The notes: a model not told the origin generated them from the sequence alone. A stretch of 5,784 bases of DNA from JAADGZ01 sp964596835 (GCA_964596835.1 CAZQVV010000148.1:1-5784); one strand, 5' to 3'. Shown: positions 1-5,784, counted from the first letter of the stretch. A program made the numbers and translations.

Positions 1-73
1 GACATAAAGTGCCGGGAACGAGGAGAGAAATGCCGGGAGCAAATGAGCTTGATAAGAGTTTAACATTAACCAT
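1..73 (+). other. Unassigned left edge, possibly the tail of an upstream gene
   Basis: No gene can be identified here. The first forward frame is open from the window edge to TAA at 61-63 (last residues MSLIRV), only 11 bases before the first hairpin at 74, which is the usual spacing between a stop codon and its terminator. The third forward frame stays open to 123-125 but runs through both hairpins and is less likely. In many Gammaproteobacteria the gene before parE is the esterase yqiA, but the 20 residues visible do not let me claim that. An 8-base direct repeat, TGCCGGGA, occurs at 10-17 and 31-38, exactly 21 bases apart. Confidence 0.25.
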
Positions 74-92
74 AGCCCCTTCCAGGGGCTTT
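74..92 (+). terminator. GC-rich hairpin, first of a tandem pair
   Basis: AGCCCCT (74-80) pairs perfectly with AGGGGCT (84-90) around the 3-base loop TCC, and TT follows. The 7-bp stem with a tiny loop is typical of a rho-independent terminator, but the T tract is very short (TTTC). It probably belongs to whatever gene ends upstream of the window and works together with the next hairpin. Confidence 0.55.
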
Positions 93-99
93 CATCATG

Positions 100-133
100 C
101 CACCCGCTCTGCGGGTGGTTGTTAATTCTTTTT
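100..133 (+). terminator. Rho-independent terminator upstream of parE
   Basis: CCACCCGC (100-107) pairs perfectly with GCGGGTGG (111-118) around the 3-base loop TCT. A T-rich stretch follows, with an interrupted T tract ending in TTCTTTTT (126-133). An 8-bp GC-rich stem with a short loop and downstream T run is the classic intrinsic terminator layout. It would insulate parE from upstream transcription, which fits the promoter candidate that starts inside its T-rich tail. Confidence 0.7.
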
Positions 134-159
134 ACCATTGACGCCAAAACCCGTAGAAT
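131..159 (+). promoter_or_regulatory. Candidate sigma70 promoter for parE
   Basis: TTTACC (131-136) matches the -35 consensus at 4 of 6 positions. After a 17-base spacer, TAGAAT (154-159) matches the -10 consensus at 5 of 6. A GC-rich discriminator, GCGGC, follows at 160-164. Transcription would start near 166, leaving a 5' leader of about 45 bases. A better-looking -35, TTGACG (138-143), lies only 10 bases from TAGAAT and has no good -10 at 16-18 bases, so I prefer the first pairing. GC-rich discriminators are known from stringently controlled promoters; applying that here is inference. Confidence 0.5.
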
Positions 160-211
160 GCGGCTTAGAAATTTTACTGAAAATTAAATTTTAAGCCAAA
201 CACTATGGTCC

Positions 212-2101
212 ATGAGTAAAGAATCCTATAACGCCGACGCGATTGAAGTCCTCACCGGACTGGAGCCGGTACGCAAGCGTCCCGGCATGTACACTCAGAC
301 TGAACGTCCCAACCACCTGGCTCAGGAAGTCATTGACAACAGTGTCGATGAAGCCATCGTGGGCTATGCCCGCAGGCTGGAGCTTGTGTTGTTCAAAGAT
401 GGCTCTGTCCAGGTCAGCGATGATGGCCGGGGAATGCCTGTGGATATGCACAAAGGTGAAAAAGTTTCGGGGGTGGAAGTGGTCCTGACCCGCTTGCACG
501 CGGGGGGCAAATTCTCCAACAAAAACTATCAGTTTTCCGGCGGCCTGCACGGCGTCGGGGTCTCGGTGGTCAATGCCCTGTCGAGGCGCCTGGAAGTCTG
601 GATAAAACGCGACGGCAAAGAATACAACATGGTTTTTGCTCATGGTGAGCCGATCTCAAAACTGAAACAGACAGGTTCAGTGGGCAAGCGCAACACTGGC
701 ACCACCCTGCGTTTCTGGCCGGACACGAAATACTTCGATTCGCCCCATTTTTCCATTCCCCGGCTCAAGCACGTATTGCGCGCCAAAGCCGTGTTGTGTC
801 CCGGCTTGATGGTCAGCTTCAAGGATGAGAAAAGCGGTGAGGTAGAAGAATGGTGCTATGAAAAGGGTCTCAACGCCTATCTCATGGAAGCGCTGAACGG
901 CGTGGAAATTCTGCCGCAGGAGATGTTTGTTGGCAGCATGGCCGGTAATGACGAAGCGGTGGACTGGGCCCTGGCCTGGGTTGCGGATGGCAGCATCAAT
1001 GTGGCTGAGAGCTATGTCAACCTGATTCCAACGGCCCAGGGTGGCACCCATGTCAACGGTTTGCGAACCGGCCTGACCGAAGCGGTGCGCGAGTTTTGTG
1101 AGATCCATAATCTTGTGCCCCGTGGCGTCAAGCTATCGCCCGAAGATGTCTGGGACAAGGTCAGTTACGTGCTCTCGGTTAAAATTTCCGATCCGCAGTT
1201 TTCCGGCCAGACCAAAGAACGTCTGTCTTCGCGTGAATGTGCGGCCTTTGTTTCCGGTATCGTCAAGGATGCCTTTGGTTTATGGCTGAATCAGAATGTA
1301 GAAGAAGCGGGGCGTATTGCCGAGCTGGCGATTAACAATGCCCAGAGCCGTCTGCGCGCCGGGCGCAAGGTGGTGCGCAAGAAAGTCACCCAGGGGCCGG
1401 CCTTACCCGGCAAGCTGGCGGACTGCGCTTCCCAGGATCCCATGCAGGGCGAACTGTTTCTGGTGGAAGGCGATTCGGCTGGCGGTTCGGCCAAGCAGGG
1501 CCGGGATCGCGAGTTCCAGGCTATCATGCCCTTGCGCGGTAAAATTTTGAATACCTGGGAAGTGGATTCAGCCGAAGTCCTGGCCTCGCAGGAAGTGCAT
1601 GATATCTCGGTTGCGCTCGGGGTGGATCCGGGTTCCAGTGATCTCAAGGGATTGCGTTACGGCAAGGTGATTATTCTTGCTGATGCCGATTCAGATGGTG
1701 CGCATATCGCCACGCTGTTAACGGCCCTGTTCCTGCGTCACTTCAAGAGCCTGGTAGACGAAGGTCACGTCCATGTCGCGATGCCGCCTTTATATCGCAT
1801 TGATGTTGGCAAGCAGGTTTTCTACGCCACCGATGACAGTGAACGTCAGGGTGTGCTGGATCGGATCAGCGCGGAAAAAATAAAAGGCAAGGTTAACGTT
1901 ACCCGCTTCAAAGGTCTGGGCGAAATGAACCCCTTACAGCTACGCGAAACCACCATGGATCCCGATACCCGCCGACTGGCTAGACTGGTTATCGAATCCG
2001 GTGACGGCACAGCACAGATGATGGACATGCTGCTGGCCAAGAAACGCGCCGCAGACAGAAAAAAATGGCTGGAAGAAAAAGGTGACCTGGCTGAGGTTTG
2101 A
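212..2101 (+). CDS. parE: DNA topoisomerase IV subunit B (ParE)
   Basis: ATPase subunit of topoisomerase IV, a cytoplasmic type IIA enzyme that unlinks replicated chromosomes and relaxes supercoils as ParC2ParE2. The 629 residues are the usual length for gammaproteobacterial ParE (E. coli about 630), and the start MSKESYNADAIEVLTGLEPV aligns with known N-termini. The GHKL ATPase domain (about 1-220) has the catalytic-base Glu39 with Asn43, the adenine-contacting Asp70 in DDGRGMP (70-76), and the glycine lid GGLHGVG (110-116). The transducer domain carries the QTK loop (Gln333-Thr334-Lys335). The TOPRIM domain has EGDSAGGS starting at Glu419 and the metal-binding DADSD (Asp491, Asp493, Asp495). 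The C-terminal FKGLGEMNP and LAKKR motifs are present. No key residue is missing and no frameshift is seen. There is no clear Shine-Dalgarno before the ATG, which is unusual for an essential gene, but N-terminal homology supports this start. GyrB is the close paralogue; the E. coli ParE-like sequence throughout and the partner parC settle the call. Confidence 0.97.
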   Translation: MSKESYNADAIEVLTGLEPVRKRPGMYTQTERPNHLAQEVIDNSVDEAIVGYARRLELVLFKDGSVQVSDDGRGMPVDMHKGEKVSGVEVVLTRLHAGGKFSNKNYQFSGGLHGVGVSVVNALSRRLEVWIKRDGKEYNMVFAHGEPISKLKQTGSVGKRNTGTTLRFWPDTKYFDSPHFSIPRLKHVLRAKAVLCPGLMVSFKDEKSGEVEEWCYEKGLNAYLMEALNGVEILPQEMFVGSMAGNDEAVDWALAWVADGSINVAESYVNLIPTAQGGTHVNGLRTGLTEAVREFCEIHNLVPRGVKLSPEDVWDKVSYVLSVKISDPQFSGQTKERLSSRECAAFVSGIVKDAFGLWLNQNVEEAGRIAELAINNAQSRLRAGRKVVRKKVTQGPALPGKLADCASQDPMQGELFLVEGDSAGGSAKQGRDREFQAIMPLRGKILNTWEVDSAEVLASQEVHDISVALGVDPGSSDLKGLRYGKVIILADADSDGAHIATLLTALFLRHFKSLVDEGHVHVAMPPLYRIDVGKQVFYATDDSERQGVLDRISAEKIKGKVNVTRFKGLGEMNPLQLRETTMDPDTRRLARLVIESGDGTAQMMDMLLAKKRAADRKKWLEEKGDLAEV

Positions 2102-2117
2102 ATTAAGATATGTGTTA

Positions 2118-2282
2118 TTAACGCAGAGACGCAAAGACGCAGAGTTTTAATGTTTAAGCCTCGTTCCCACGCTCCCGCGCGGGAATGCATACTGGAACTT
2201 ATTGGCATGAGTTTCCACGCGGAGCAAGGGAACCAGTAAAAATATTTTTTCTCTGCGCCTTTGCGTCTCTGCGTTCTCTGCG
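2118..2282. repeat. Composite nested inverted-repeat element between parE and parC
   Basis: The outer arms are 2121-2144 (starts ACGCAGAGACGCAAAGACG) and 2251-2274 (starts CTCTGCGCCTTTGCGTCTC). They are reverse complements at 23 of 24 positions, the one exception being A2137 against C2258. An extra CTCTGCG unit follows at 2276-2282. The arms enclose 106 bases holding a second, unrelated imperfect inverted repeat (2162-2234). I recognise the arm sequence as a family dispersed in many bacterial genomes, often misannotated as short proteins rich in 'TQRRR' or 'LCAFASLR' residues; the open frames here read exactly like that and are not genes. No transposase and no obvious target-site duplication are seen. 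It starts 16 bases after the parE stop, so it would be transcribed as a long stem and might affect 3'-end processing or termination. A MITE-like or REP-like origin is inference. Confidence 0.85.
2162..2234. repeat. Inner GTTCCCACGC-type imperfect inverted repeat
   Basis: The left half reads CGTTCCCACGCTCCCGCGCG from 2162 and continues GGAATGCATAC. The right half ends TTTCCACGCGGAGCAAGGGA followed by ACC (2212-2234). Reverse-complemented, the right half matches the left at TTCCC, GCTCC, GCG, GG and AA with a few mismatches and one 1-base gap. The left half also contains a perfect 12-base palindrome, TCCCGCGCGGGA (2173-2184). A near-identical copy of the left half lies in opposite orientation after parC (4305-4325), so this is a repeat family and not a chance hairpin. 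It sits entirely inside the loop of the outer inverted repeat. Confidence 0.75.
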
Positions 2283-2339
2283 ATCAATAACGGGAATACG
2301 TGAAATGGACTGTGGTGCCATTTTCTCTGCGTGTAACAA
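2283..2339. other. Non-coding stretch running into the assembly gap, with another repeat unit
   Basis: I see no gene here. CTCTGCG occurs again at 2325-2331 in the context TTTTCTCTGCGTGTAACAA, 14 bases before the N run reckoned from the unit's start. This suggests that repeat sequence continues into the gap. A frame opening with GTG at 2300 reads MKWTVVPFSLRVT, which is nothing like the ParC N-terminus, so the parC start is not here. Confidence 0.5.
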
Positions 2340-2439
2340 NNNNNNNNNNNNNNNNNNNNNNNNNNNNNNNNNNNNNNNNNNNNNNNNNNNNNNNNNNNNN
2401 NNNNNNNNNNNNNNNNNNNNNNNNNNNNNNNNNNNNNNN
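2340..2439. other. Assembly gap (100 N), true length unknown
   Basis: Exactly 100 N is a common placeholder for a scaffold gap of unknown size. The parC sequence resuming after it begins at the position equivalent to E. coli ParC residue 131, while the sequence before it is not parC. The real gap must therefore hold at least about 390 bases (the parC 5' end with its start codon and ribosome binding site), roughly four times the N run. The repeat just upstream is a likely cause of the break. Confidence 0.9.
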
Positions 2440-4295
2440 TGTTGTTATCCGAACTGGGACAGGGTACGGTGGAATGGCAACCCAATTTTGATGGTAGCCT
2501 GAAAGAACCTGTACTTCTTCCAGCGCAGGTGCCCAATGTATTGCTAAACGGCGCCACCGGCATTGCCGTAGGTATGACGACCGATATTCCGCCGCATAAT
2601 CTGCGTGAAGTGGTCTCGGCCTGTATTCATTTATTACAGAACCCAAAGGCCACGGTACAAGAATTATGTGAATTTATCCCCGGCCCCGACTATCCCACTG
2701 AGGCGGAAATCATTACACCGAAAGCCGATCTGTTGCAGATGTATGAGAAAGGCAACGGCAGCCTGCGTATGCGTGCCCGTTATGAAAAAGAGCACGACGA
2801 TATCATTATAACCGCTCTGCCGCATCAGGCTTCACCGGCCAGAATACTGGAACAGATCGCAGCCCAGATGAATGCAAAGAAATTGCCGATGGTGGCCGAC
2901 ATCCGTGATGAGTCGGACCATGAAAATCCGACCCGGCTGCTGATCATTCCTCGCTCCAACCGGGTGAATGCCGACGAACTAATGACCCACCTGTTTGCCA
3001 CCACGGATCTGGAACGCAGTTACCGCATCAACATGAATATGATCGGTCTCAATGGACGACCAGCGGTGAGAAATCTCGCCCGGCTGTTGAATGAATGGCT
3101 CAGCTTCCGGACTGAAACTGTGCGTCGGCGTTTGCAATATCGGCTGGACAAGATCACCCGCCGGTTACATCTTCTCGATGGCCTGCTGATAGCCTATCTC
3201 AATATCGACGAAGTCATTCGCATTATTCGTGAAAATGACAAACCAAAACCGGTATTAATGAAACGTTTCAAACTCAGCGAAGAACAGGCGGAAGCTATTC
3301 TTGAACTGAAGTTGCGGCATCTGGCCCGGCTTGAAGAAATGAATATTCGCGCCGAGCAGAAAGAACTCGGTGAAGAACGCGGTGCTCTGGAAAAAATCCT
3401 GTCCTCGAATCAGCGTTTGAAAACCCTGATTCGCAAGGAGCTGGAGGCGGTGATCAAGGAACATGGCAATGATCGCCGGTCACCCATTGTTGCACGGGAT
3501 GCTGCTCAGGCTATGAGTGAAACTGATTTGATCAGCGCCGATCCGATCACTATTATCATTTCAGAAAAAGGCTGGATGCGAGCGGCCAAAGGACATGAGG
3601 TCGATCCTTTTACACTGAATTACAAGTCCGGTGATGCCTGGCTGGATAGCACGCGTGGCAAGACCAACCAGCTGGCTGTGTTTATCGACTCCACTGGCCG
3701 CACCTATTCGCTACCCGCGCATACTTTGCCATCCGCGCGCGGTCAGGGTGAACCGCTGACCAGCCGTCTGACCCCGATCAGTGGTGCCATCTTCTGCGGG
3801 GTAATGAGCGGTGATCCCTCGCAATTATATTTGTTAGCGACTGATTTCGGTTACGGTTTTATCGCCCGGCTCGAAGACATGATGACCAAAAACCGAAAAG
3901 GTAAAACCATGTTAAAGGTTGCCGCAGGAGCCAAAGTTTTGCCACCTGTGCCGGTTACCGATATGGAGACACACTGGGTTGCGGTGGTGACGAATGAAGG
4001 CCGTCTGTTGATTCATCATATCGAAGAGTTACCCCAATTGCCGAAGGGCAAGGGTGTAAAAATTATTAACATCCCTTCCAATAAAGCCAAACTGCGTGAG
4101 GAATATGTCAGCGCGATCACGGTCATCGATCAGGATGATTATCTGGTGATTCATTCCGGCAAGCGACACAAACTGTTAAAAACAGCGGATATGGAAAAAT
4201 TTGAAGGCGAGCGCGCCCAGCGTGGCCACCTGCTGCCGCAAGGCTTCCGCACCGTTGAACGCATGCATCCGGAAGAAAAACAAAAACTTATATGA
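2440..4295 (+). CDS. parC: DNA topoisomerase IV subunit A (ParC), 5'-truncated by the assembly gap
   Basis: DNA-cleaving subunit of topoisomerase IV and partner of ParE. Coding continues out of the gap: TG at 2440-2441 completes a codon, and TTG at 2442 is an internal Leu, not a start. Numbering that Leu as 1, residues align with E. coli ParC at an offset of 131, giving about 748 residues in full (E. coli 752). Missing are the start, most of the winged-helix region with the quinolone-resistance positions, and the catalytic tyrosine (E. coli Tyr120). Present are TGIAVGM (39-45) with the DNA-intercalating Ile41 (E. coli Ile172), DIPPHNLRE, the tower domain with DESDHENPTR, and the coiled coil and C-gate around EAILELKLRHLARLEE (284-299). 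The C-terminal beta-pinwheel runs from about residue 362, with a degenerate GyrA-box-like QRGH at 593-596 near the end. The TGA at 4293-4295 follows a normal C-terminus, and no internal frameshift is seen. ParC rather than GyrA is supported by the degenerate box and the neighbouring parE. Confidence 0.96.
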
Positions 4296-4302
4296 ATTTT
4301 CT

Positions 4303-4328
4303 GGTTCCCACGCGGGAGCGTGGGACCC
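4303..4328 (+). repeat. Hairpin after parC, inverted copy of the inner repeat
   Basis: TCCCACGC (4306-4313) pairs perfectly with GCGTGGGA (4318-4325) around the loop GGGA. After a T-C mismatch, GG (4303-4304) can pair with CC (4327-4328). Over 4305-4325 the sequence equals the reverse complement of 2165-2185 at 20 of 21 positions, so it is a second, oppositely oriented copy of the repeat between parE and parC. It begins 7 bases after the parC stop and could act as a terminator or mRNA 3' stabiliser, but no T run follows directly; the nearest is TTTTT at 4346-4350. Confidence 0.75.
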
Positions 4329-4427
4329 GTGAACGCTTATGTGAATTTTTAGTGACAGGTTGTTTAAAGACTTTATTTGCTTGATGCCATTTTTTACACT
4401 GTCGAGGTTCCGAATTGAATAGCCGCC

Positions 4428-4433
4428 AGGGAG
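4428..4433 (+). promoter_or_regulatory. Ribosome binding site fixing the lipoprotein start
   Basis: AGGGAG lies 8 bases before the ATG at 4442. This favours 4442 over the in-frame TTG at 4415, which would put nine polar residues ahead of the signal peptide, and over the ATG at 4448, which has only a weaker CAGG at a suitable distance. Confidence 0.6.
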
Positions 4434-4441
4434 TGCAGGCA

Positions 4442-5680
4442 ATGAGAATGATAATAAAACAAATTCTGGTTTCCACTGTAGTTTTAAGCTTAACCGCGTG
4501 TGGGGGAGGTAATTCTGATCCTGGATCAACCCCGACCCCTGGTACGAGTACAGGTGACACGACTAATGCAAAAAATGGAACGGAGGTCGTGGTGTCGGGG
4601 GGGATAGCAAATTTTAAAACCAACACAGCCCCTCCGGATACCTTTATACAGCTCGAACAATCTGATCAGAATCCGGATGCATTTCCCGTGATATCCTCTA
4701 TATCCGCACGTGATGCAGATCGCCTGGCCATCAATGACAAAATCCTTGTTACCAACGATGAAGGCGCCGCCGATCTGAATGACCGGCATCTTAAGGTTAT
4801 CGATCTCAATAGTTTCAAAGAGGTAGGACGTCTGAATAGTGTCTATACCGTACTGGCGCTTAATTTTGCAGCCGATGGCACACTCTATGTTGATACCGTG
4901 GGCCAGGGTTTGCGTCAAATTAGCCTCTCAGATCCCGGCGCACCGTTTCAGGTAAGGCGGATACTGACATTCTTTACGGATTTTGAATCATATATACAAG
5001 ATAATATACTCTATCAGGCAACGGGGGTTAATGGTCTGGATATATGGAGTATTGAAACAGCTAAAAATGATGAGAATGATGAAAATACTGAAGACGATGA
5101 AGACACTGGCAAGCCCACACTGCTAAGCCGATTAACCTTTAAAGATAAAAATGAGACTAAAGATGAAAGTGTCTTCCCTTTTCAGGTGCGAGCGCTGGCT
5201 ACGCCTGATCAAACCGTACTCTCCGCCGCAGAGAAGAACAAGAAAACCCTGCTCATCGCCGCCCGTGCCGACGGCGTTTTTGTTCTTGATGTGACTGATC
5301 CTGCTGCTCCCTTTATCCGTGATCGCTATTTTCCGGAAAACACACAAGTCTGGGATATCGCCGTCGCGGGATCCTATGCGTACCTGGCCGCAGGCAGCCA
5401 GATACACGTACTTAACATTAGTGATCTCGATAACATCGTACCCGTCATCGGCATTGATATACCTGGATCTGTCAAAAAAGTCAGAGTGAATGACGGTTAC
5501 GTTGCTTTCGCATTAGCAGATGCGGGCGTATTGTTGCATCGTCTTACAGATGATCCCAAAATAAAGTCAAATTATACACTCATCCCCATGCCCAAAGAGG
5601 CTATTGCTGAGGAAGCCGTGTATCAATCGAATGCGGTATATGTCGCTACTGGAACCCGTGTCTTGAAGTTATCTAAGTAA
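4442..5680 (+). CDS. Putative lipoprotein with LVIVD-like beta-propeller repeats
   Basis: Envelope lipoprotein of unknown function, 412 residues. The N-terminus MRMIIKQILVSTVVLSLTAC is a classic lipoprotein signal: positive residues, a hydrophobic core and the lipobox LTAC with Cys20 as the lipidation site. Glycines at +2 and +3 (no Asp at +2) suggest outer-membrane sorting. A Gly/Ser/Thr/Pro linker follows to about residue 45. The body has seven related motifs: HLKVIDLNSF (116), GLRQISLSDPGAP (156), GLDIWSIE (198), GVFVLDVTDPAAP (278), QIHVLNISDLDNIVP (320), GVLLHRLTDDP (362) and RVLKLSK (406). Spacing is 40-44 residues except 80 between the third and fourth. These resemble LVIVD repeats and predict a beta-propeller, perhaps seven-bladed. 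The long interval holds a charged insert with 9 Asp/Glu in residues 209-221. No catalytic motif is visible; such propellers usually serve binding or scaffolding. The family assignment is pattern recognition, not a search. The gene lies 146 bases after parC with its own ribosome binding site and looks more AT-rich than parE and parC. Confidence 0.8.
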   Translation: MRMIIKQILVSTVVLSLTACGGGNSDPGSTPTPGTSTGDTTNAKNGTEVVVSGGIANFKTNTAPPDTFIQLEQSDQNPDAFPVISSISARDADRLAINDKILVTNDEGAADLNDRHLKVIDLNSFKEVGRLNSVYTVLALNFAADGTLYVDTVGQGLRQISLSDPGAPFQVRRILTFFTDFESYIQDNILYQATGVNGLDIWSIETAKNDENDENTEDDEDTGKPTLLSRLTFKDKNETKDESVFPFQVRALATPDQTVLSAAEKNKKTLLIAARADGVFVLDVTDPAAPFIRDRYFPENTQVWDIAVAGSYAYLAAGSQIHVLNISDLDNIVPVIGIDIPGSVKKVRVNDGYVAFALADAGVLLHRLTDDPKIKSNYTLIPMPKEAIAEEAVYQSNAVYVATGTRVLKLSK

Positions 5681-5681
5681 C

Positions 5682-5718
5682 CTGAACTCGAGACGAAGTG
5701 CATTGTTCGAGAGTTCAG
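5682..5718. repeat. Inverted repeat after the lipoprotein gene
   Basis: CTGAACTC (5682-5689) pairs perfectly with GAGTTCAG (5711-5718). Inside, CGAA (5694-5697) can pair with TTCG (5706-5709), giving a two-part stem with an asymmetric internal loop. It starts one base after the lipoprotein stop codon. It could end or protect that mRNA, but ATAATCTAAA follows instead of a T run, so it is not a textbook terminator. Confidence 0.5.
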
Positions 5719-5731
5719 ATAATCTAAACCC

Positions 5732-5747
5732 GTGAGAAGGAACTCAC
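5732..5747 (+). promoter_or_regulatory. Ribosome binding site in the loop of a small hairpin
   Basis: AAGGA (5737-5741) lies 6 bases before the ATG at 5748, a good Shine-Dalgarno. It is flanked by GTGAG (5732-5736) and CTCAC (5743-5747), perfect reverse complements that would leave the six bases AAGGAA as the loop. The 5-bp stem abuts the start codon. Confidence 0.55.
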
Positions 5748-5784
5748 ATGCCACACGCCCTCAATAGCCCCGACAACCCTGATT
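5748..5784 (+). CDS. Start of an unidentified gene, cut by the window end
   Basis: The ATG at 5748 is preceded by AAGGA at 6 bases' distance, and the frame stays open to the window edge, reading MPHALNSPDNPD. Twelve residues are too few to recognise a family; the polar, proline-rich start is not a signal peptide so far. It is 67 bases from the lipoprotein stop and may be cotranscribed with it or have its own promoter. The start call rests mainly on the ribosome binding site. Confidence 0.55.
   Translation, partial: MPHALNSPDNPD

Noticed and set aside
10..38. Direct repeat TGCCGGGA spaced 21 bases
   Set aside because: Only two 8-base copies at the window edge; not enough to distinguish it from chance or an internal repeat of an upstream gene.
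203..643. Long open frames antisense to parE (for example 203-643 and 677-1108, minus strand)
   Set aside because: They are shadows of the strongly conserved parE frame, with no recognisable product or start signals.
2118..2282. CRISPR array or insertion sequence
   Set aside because: The repeats are inverted rather than regularly spaced direct repeats with spacers, and there is no transposase and no clear target duplication.
2442..2444. TTG as the parC start codon
   Set aside because: It aligns with an internal leucine (E. coli ParC residue 132). The true start lies in the gap.
2147..2563. Open frames on both strands through the parE-parC intergenic region and the N run
   Set aside because: They consist of repeat sequence plus undetermined residues. 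Their translations are the low-complexity 'TQRRR' and 'LCAFASLR' type produced by this repeat family, and no ribosome binding site or family similarity is seen.
4352..4400. Promoter for the lipoprotein gene (GTGACA at 4352, or TACACT at 4395)
   Set aside because: GTGACA has no acceptable -10 at 16-18 bases, and TACACT has no acceptable -35 upstream. The gene may have its own promoter, but I cannot place it.
4415..4417. TTG as the lipoprotein start
   Set aside because: It would add nine polar residues before the signal peptide. The ATG at 4442 has AGGGAG at the right distance and a proper lipoprotein signal.
5141..5170. Calcium-binding loop in the DKNETKDES segment of the lipoprotein
   Set aside because: The spacing of acidic residues does not fit an EF-hand or dockerin-type loop well enough; it is described only as a charged patch.

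Overview
The window is a piece of a gammaproteobacterial-type chromosome built around the two subunits of topoisomerase IV. Along almost its whole length ParE can be aligned by eye with the enterobacterial protein as I remember it (same length class, same motifs in the same order), and the ParC fragment does the same. The intergenic repeats ('ACGCAGAGACGCAAAGACGCAGAG'-type and 'GTTCCCACGC'-type) are, from memory, families scattered through many environmental and sulfur- or methane-oxidising Gammaproteobacteria, so a non-enteric environmental member is a reasonable guess. No genus can be named.

Layout: 1-211 is a leader with two tandem perfect GC-rich hairpins (74-90 and 100-118, the second followed by a T-rich stretch), which look like the terminator of an upstream gene. 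A plausible sigma70 promoter follows (131-136 / 154-159). parE is complete at 212-2101. Between parE and parC (2102-2339) lies a non-coding composite repeat: 24-base outer arms (23/24 complementary) enclose a second, different, imperfect inverted repeat. The sequence then runs into 100 N (2340-2439). parC resumes at 2440 without its first roughly 131 codons and ends at 4295. A second copy of the inner repeat, in opposite orientation, forms a hairpin just after the parC stop (4303-4328).

A lipoprotein gene follows at 4442-5680: a lipobox signal peptide, a low-complexity linker, and seven modules about 42 residues apart resembling LVIVD-type beta-propeller repeats, interrupted by a very acidic insert. 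After a short inverted repeat (5682-5718), another gene starts at 5748 with a good ribosome binding site and runs off the window.

How the genes work together: ParE (ATPase and TOPRIM) and ParC (DNA cleavage/reunion and beta-pinwheel) form the ParC2ParE2 heterotetramer that unlinks daughter chromosomes and relaxes supercoils. The lipoprotein has no evident link to topoisomerase function and appears to be an envelope protein with its own translation start. I found no convincing novel multi-gene system. The most unusual items are the nested repeat between parE and parC, its inverted partner after parC, and the propeller lipoprotein of unknown role.
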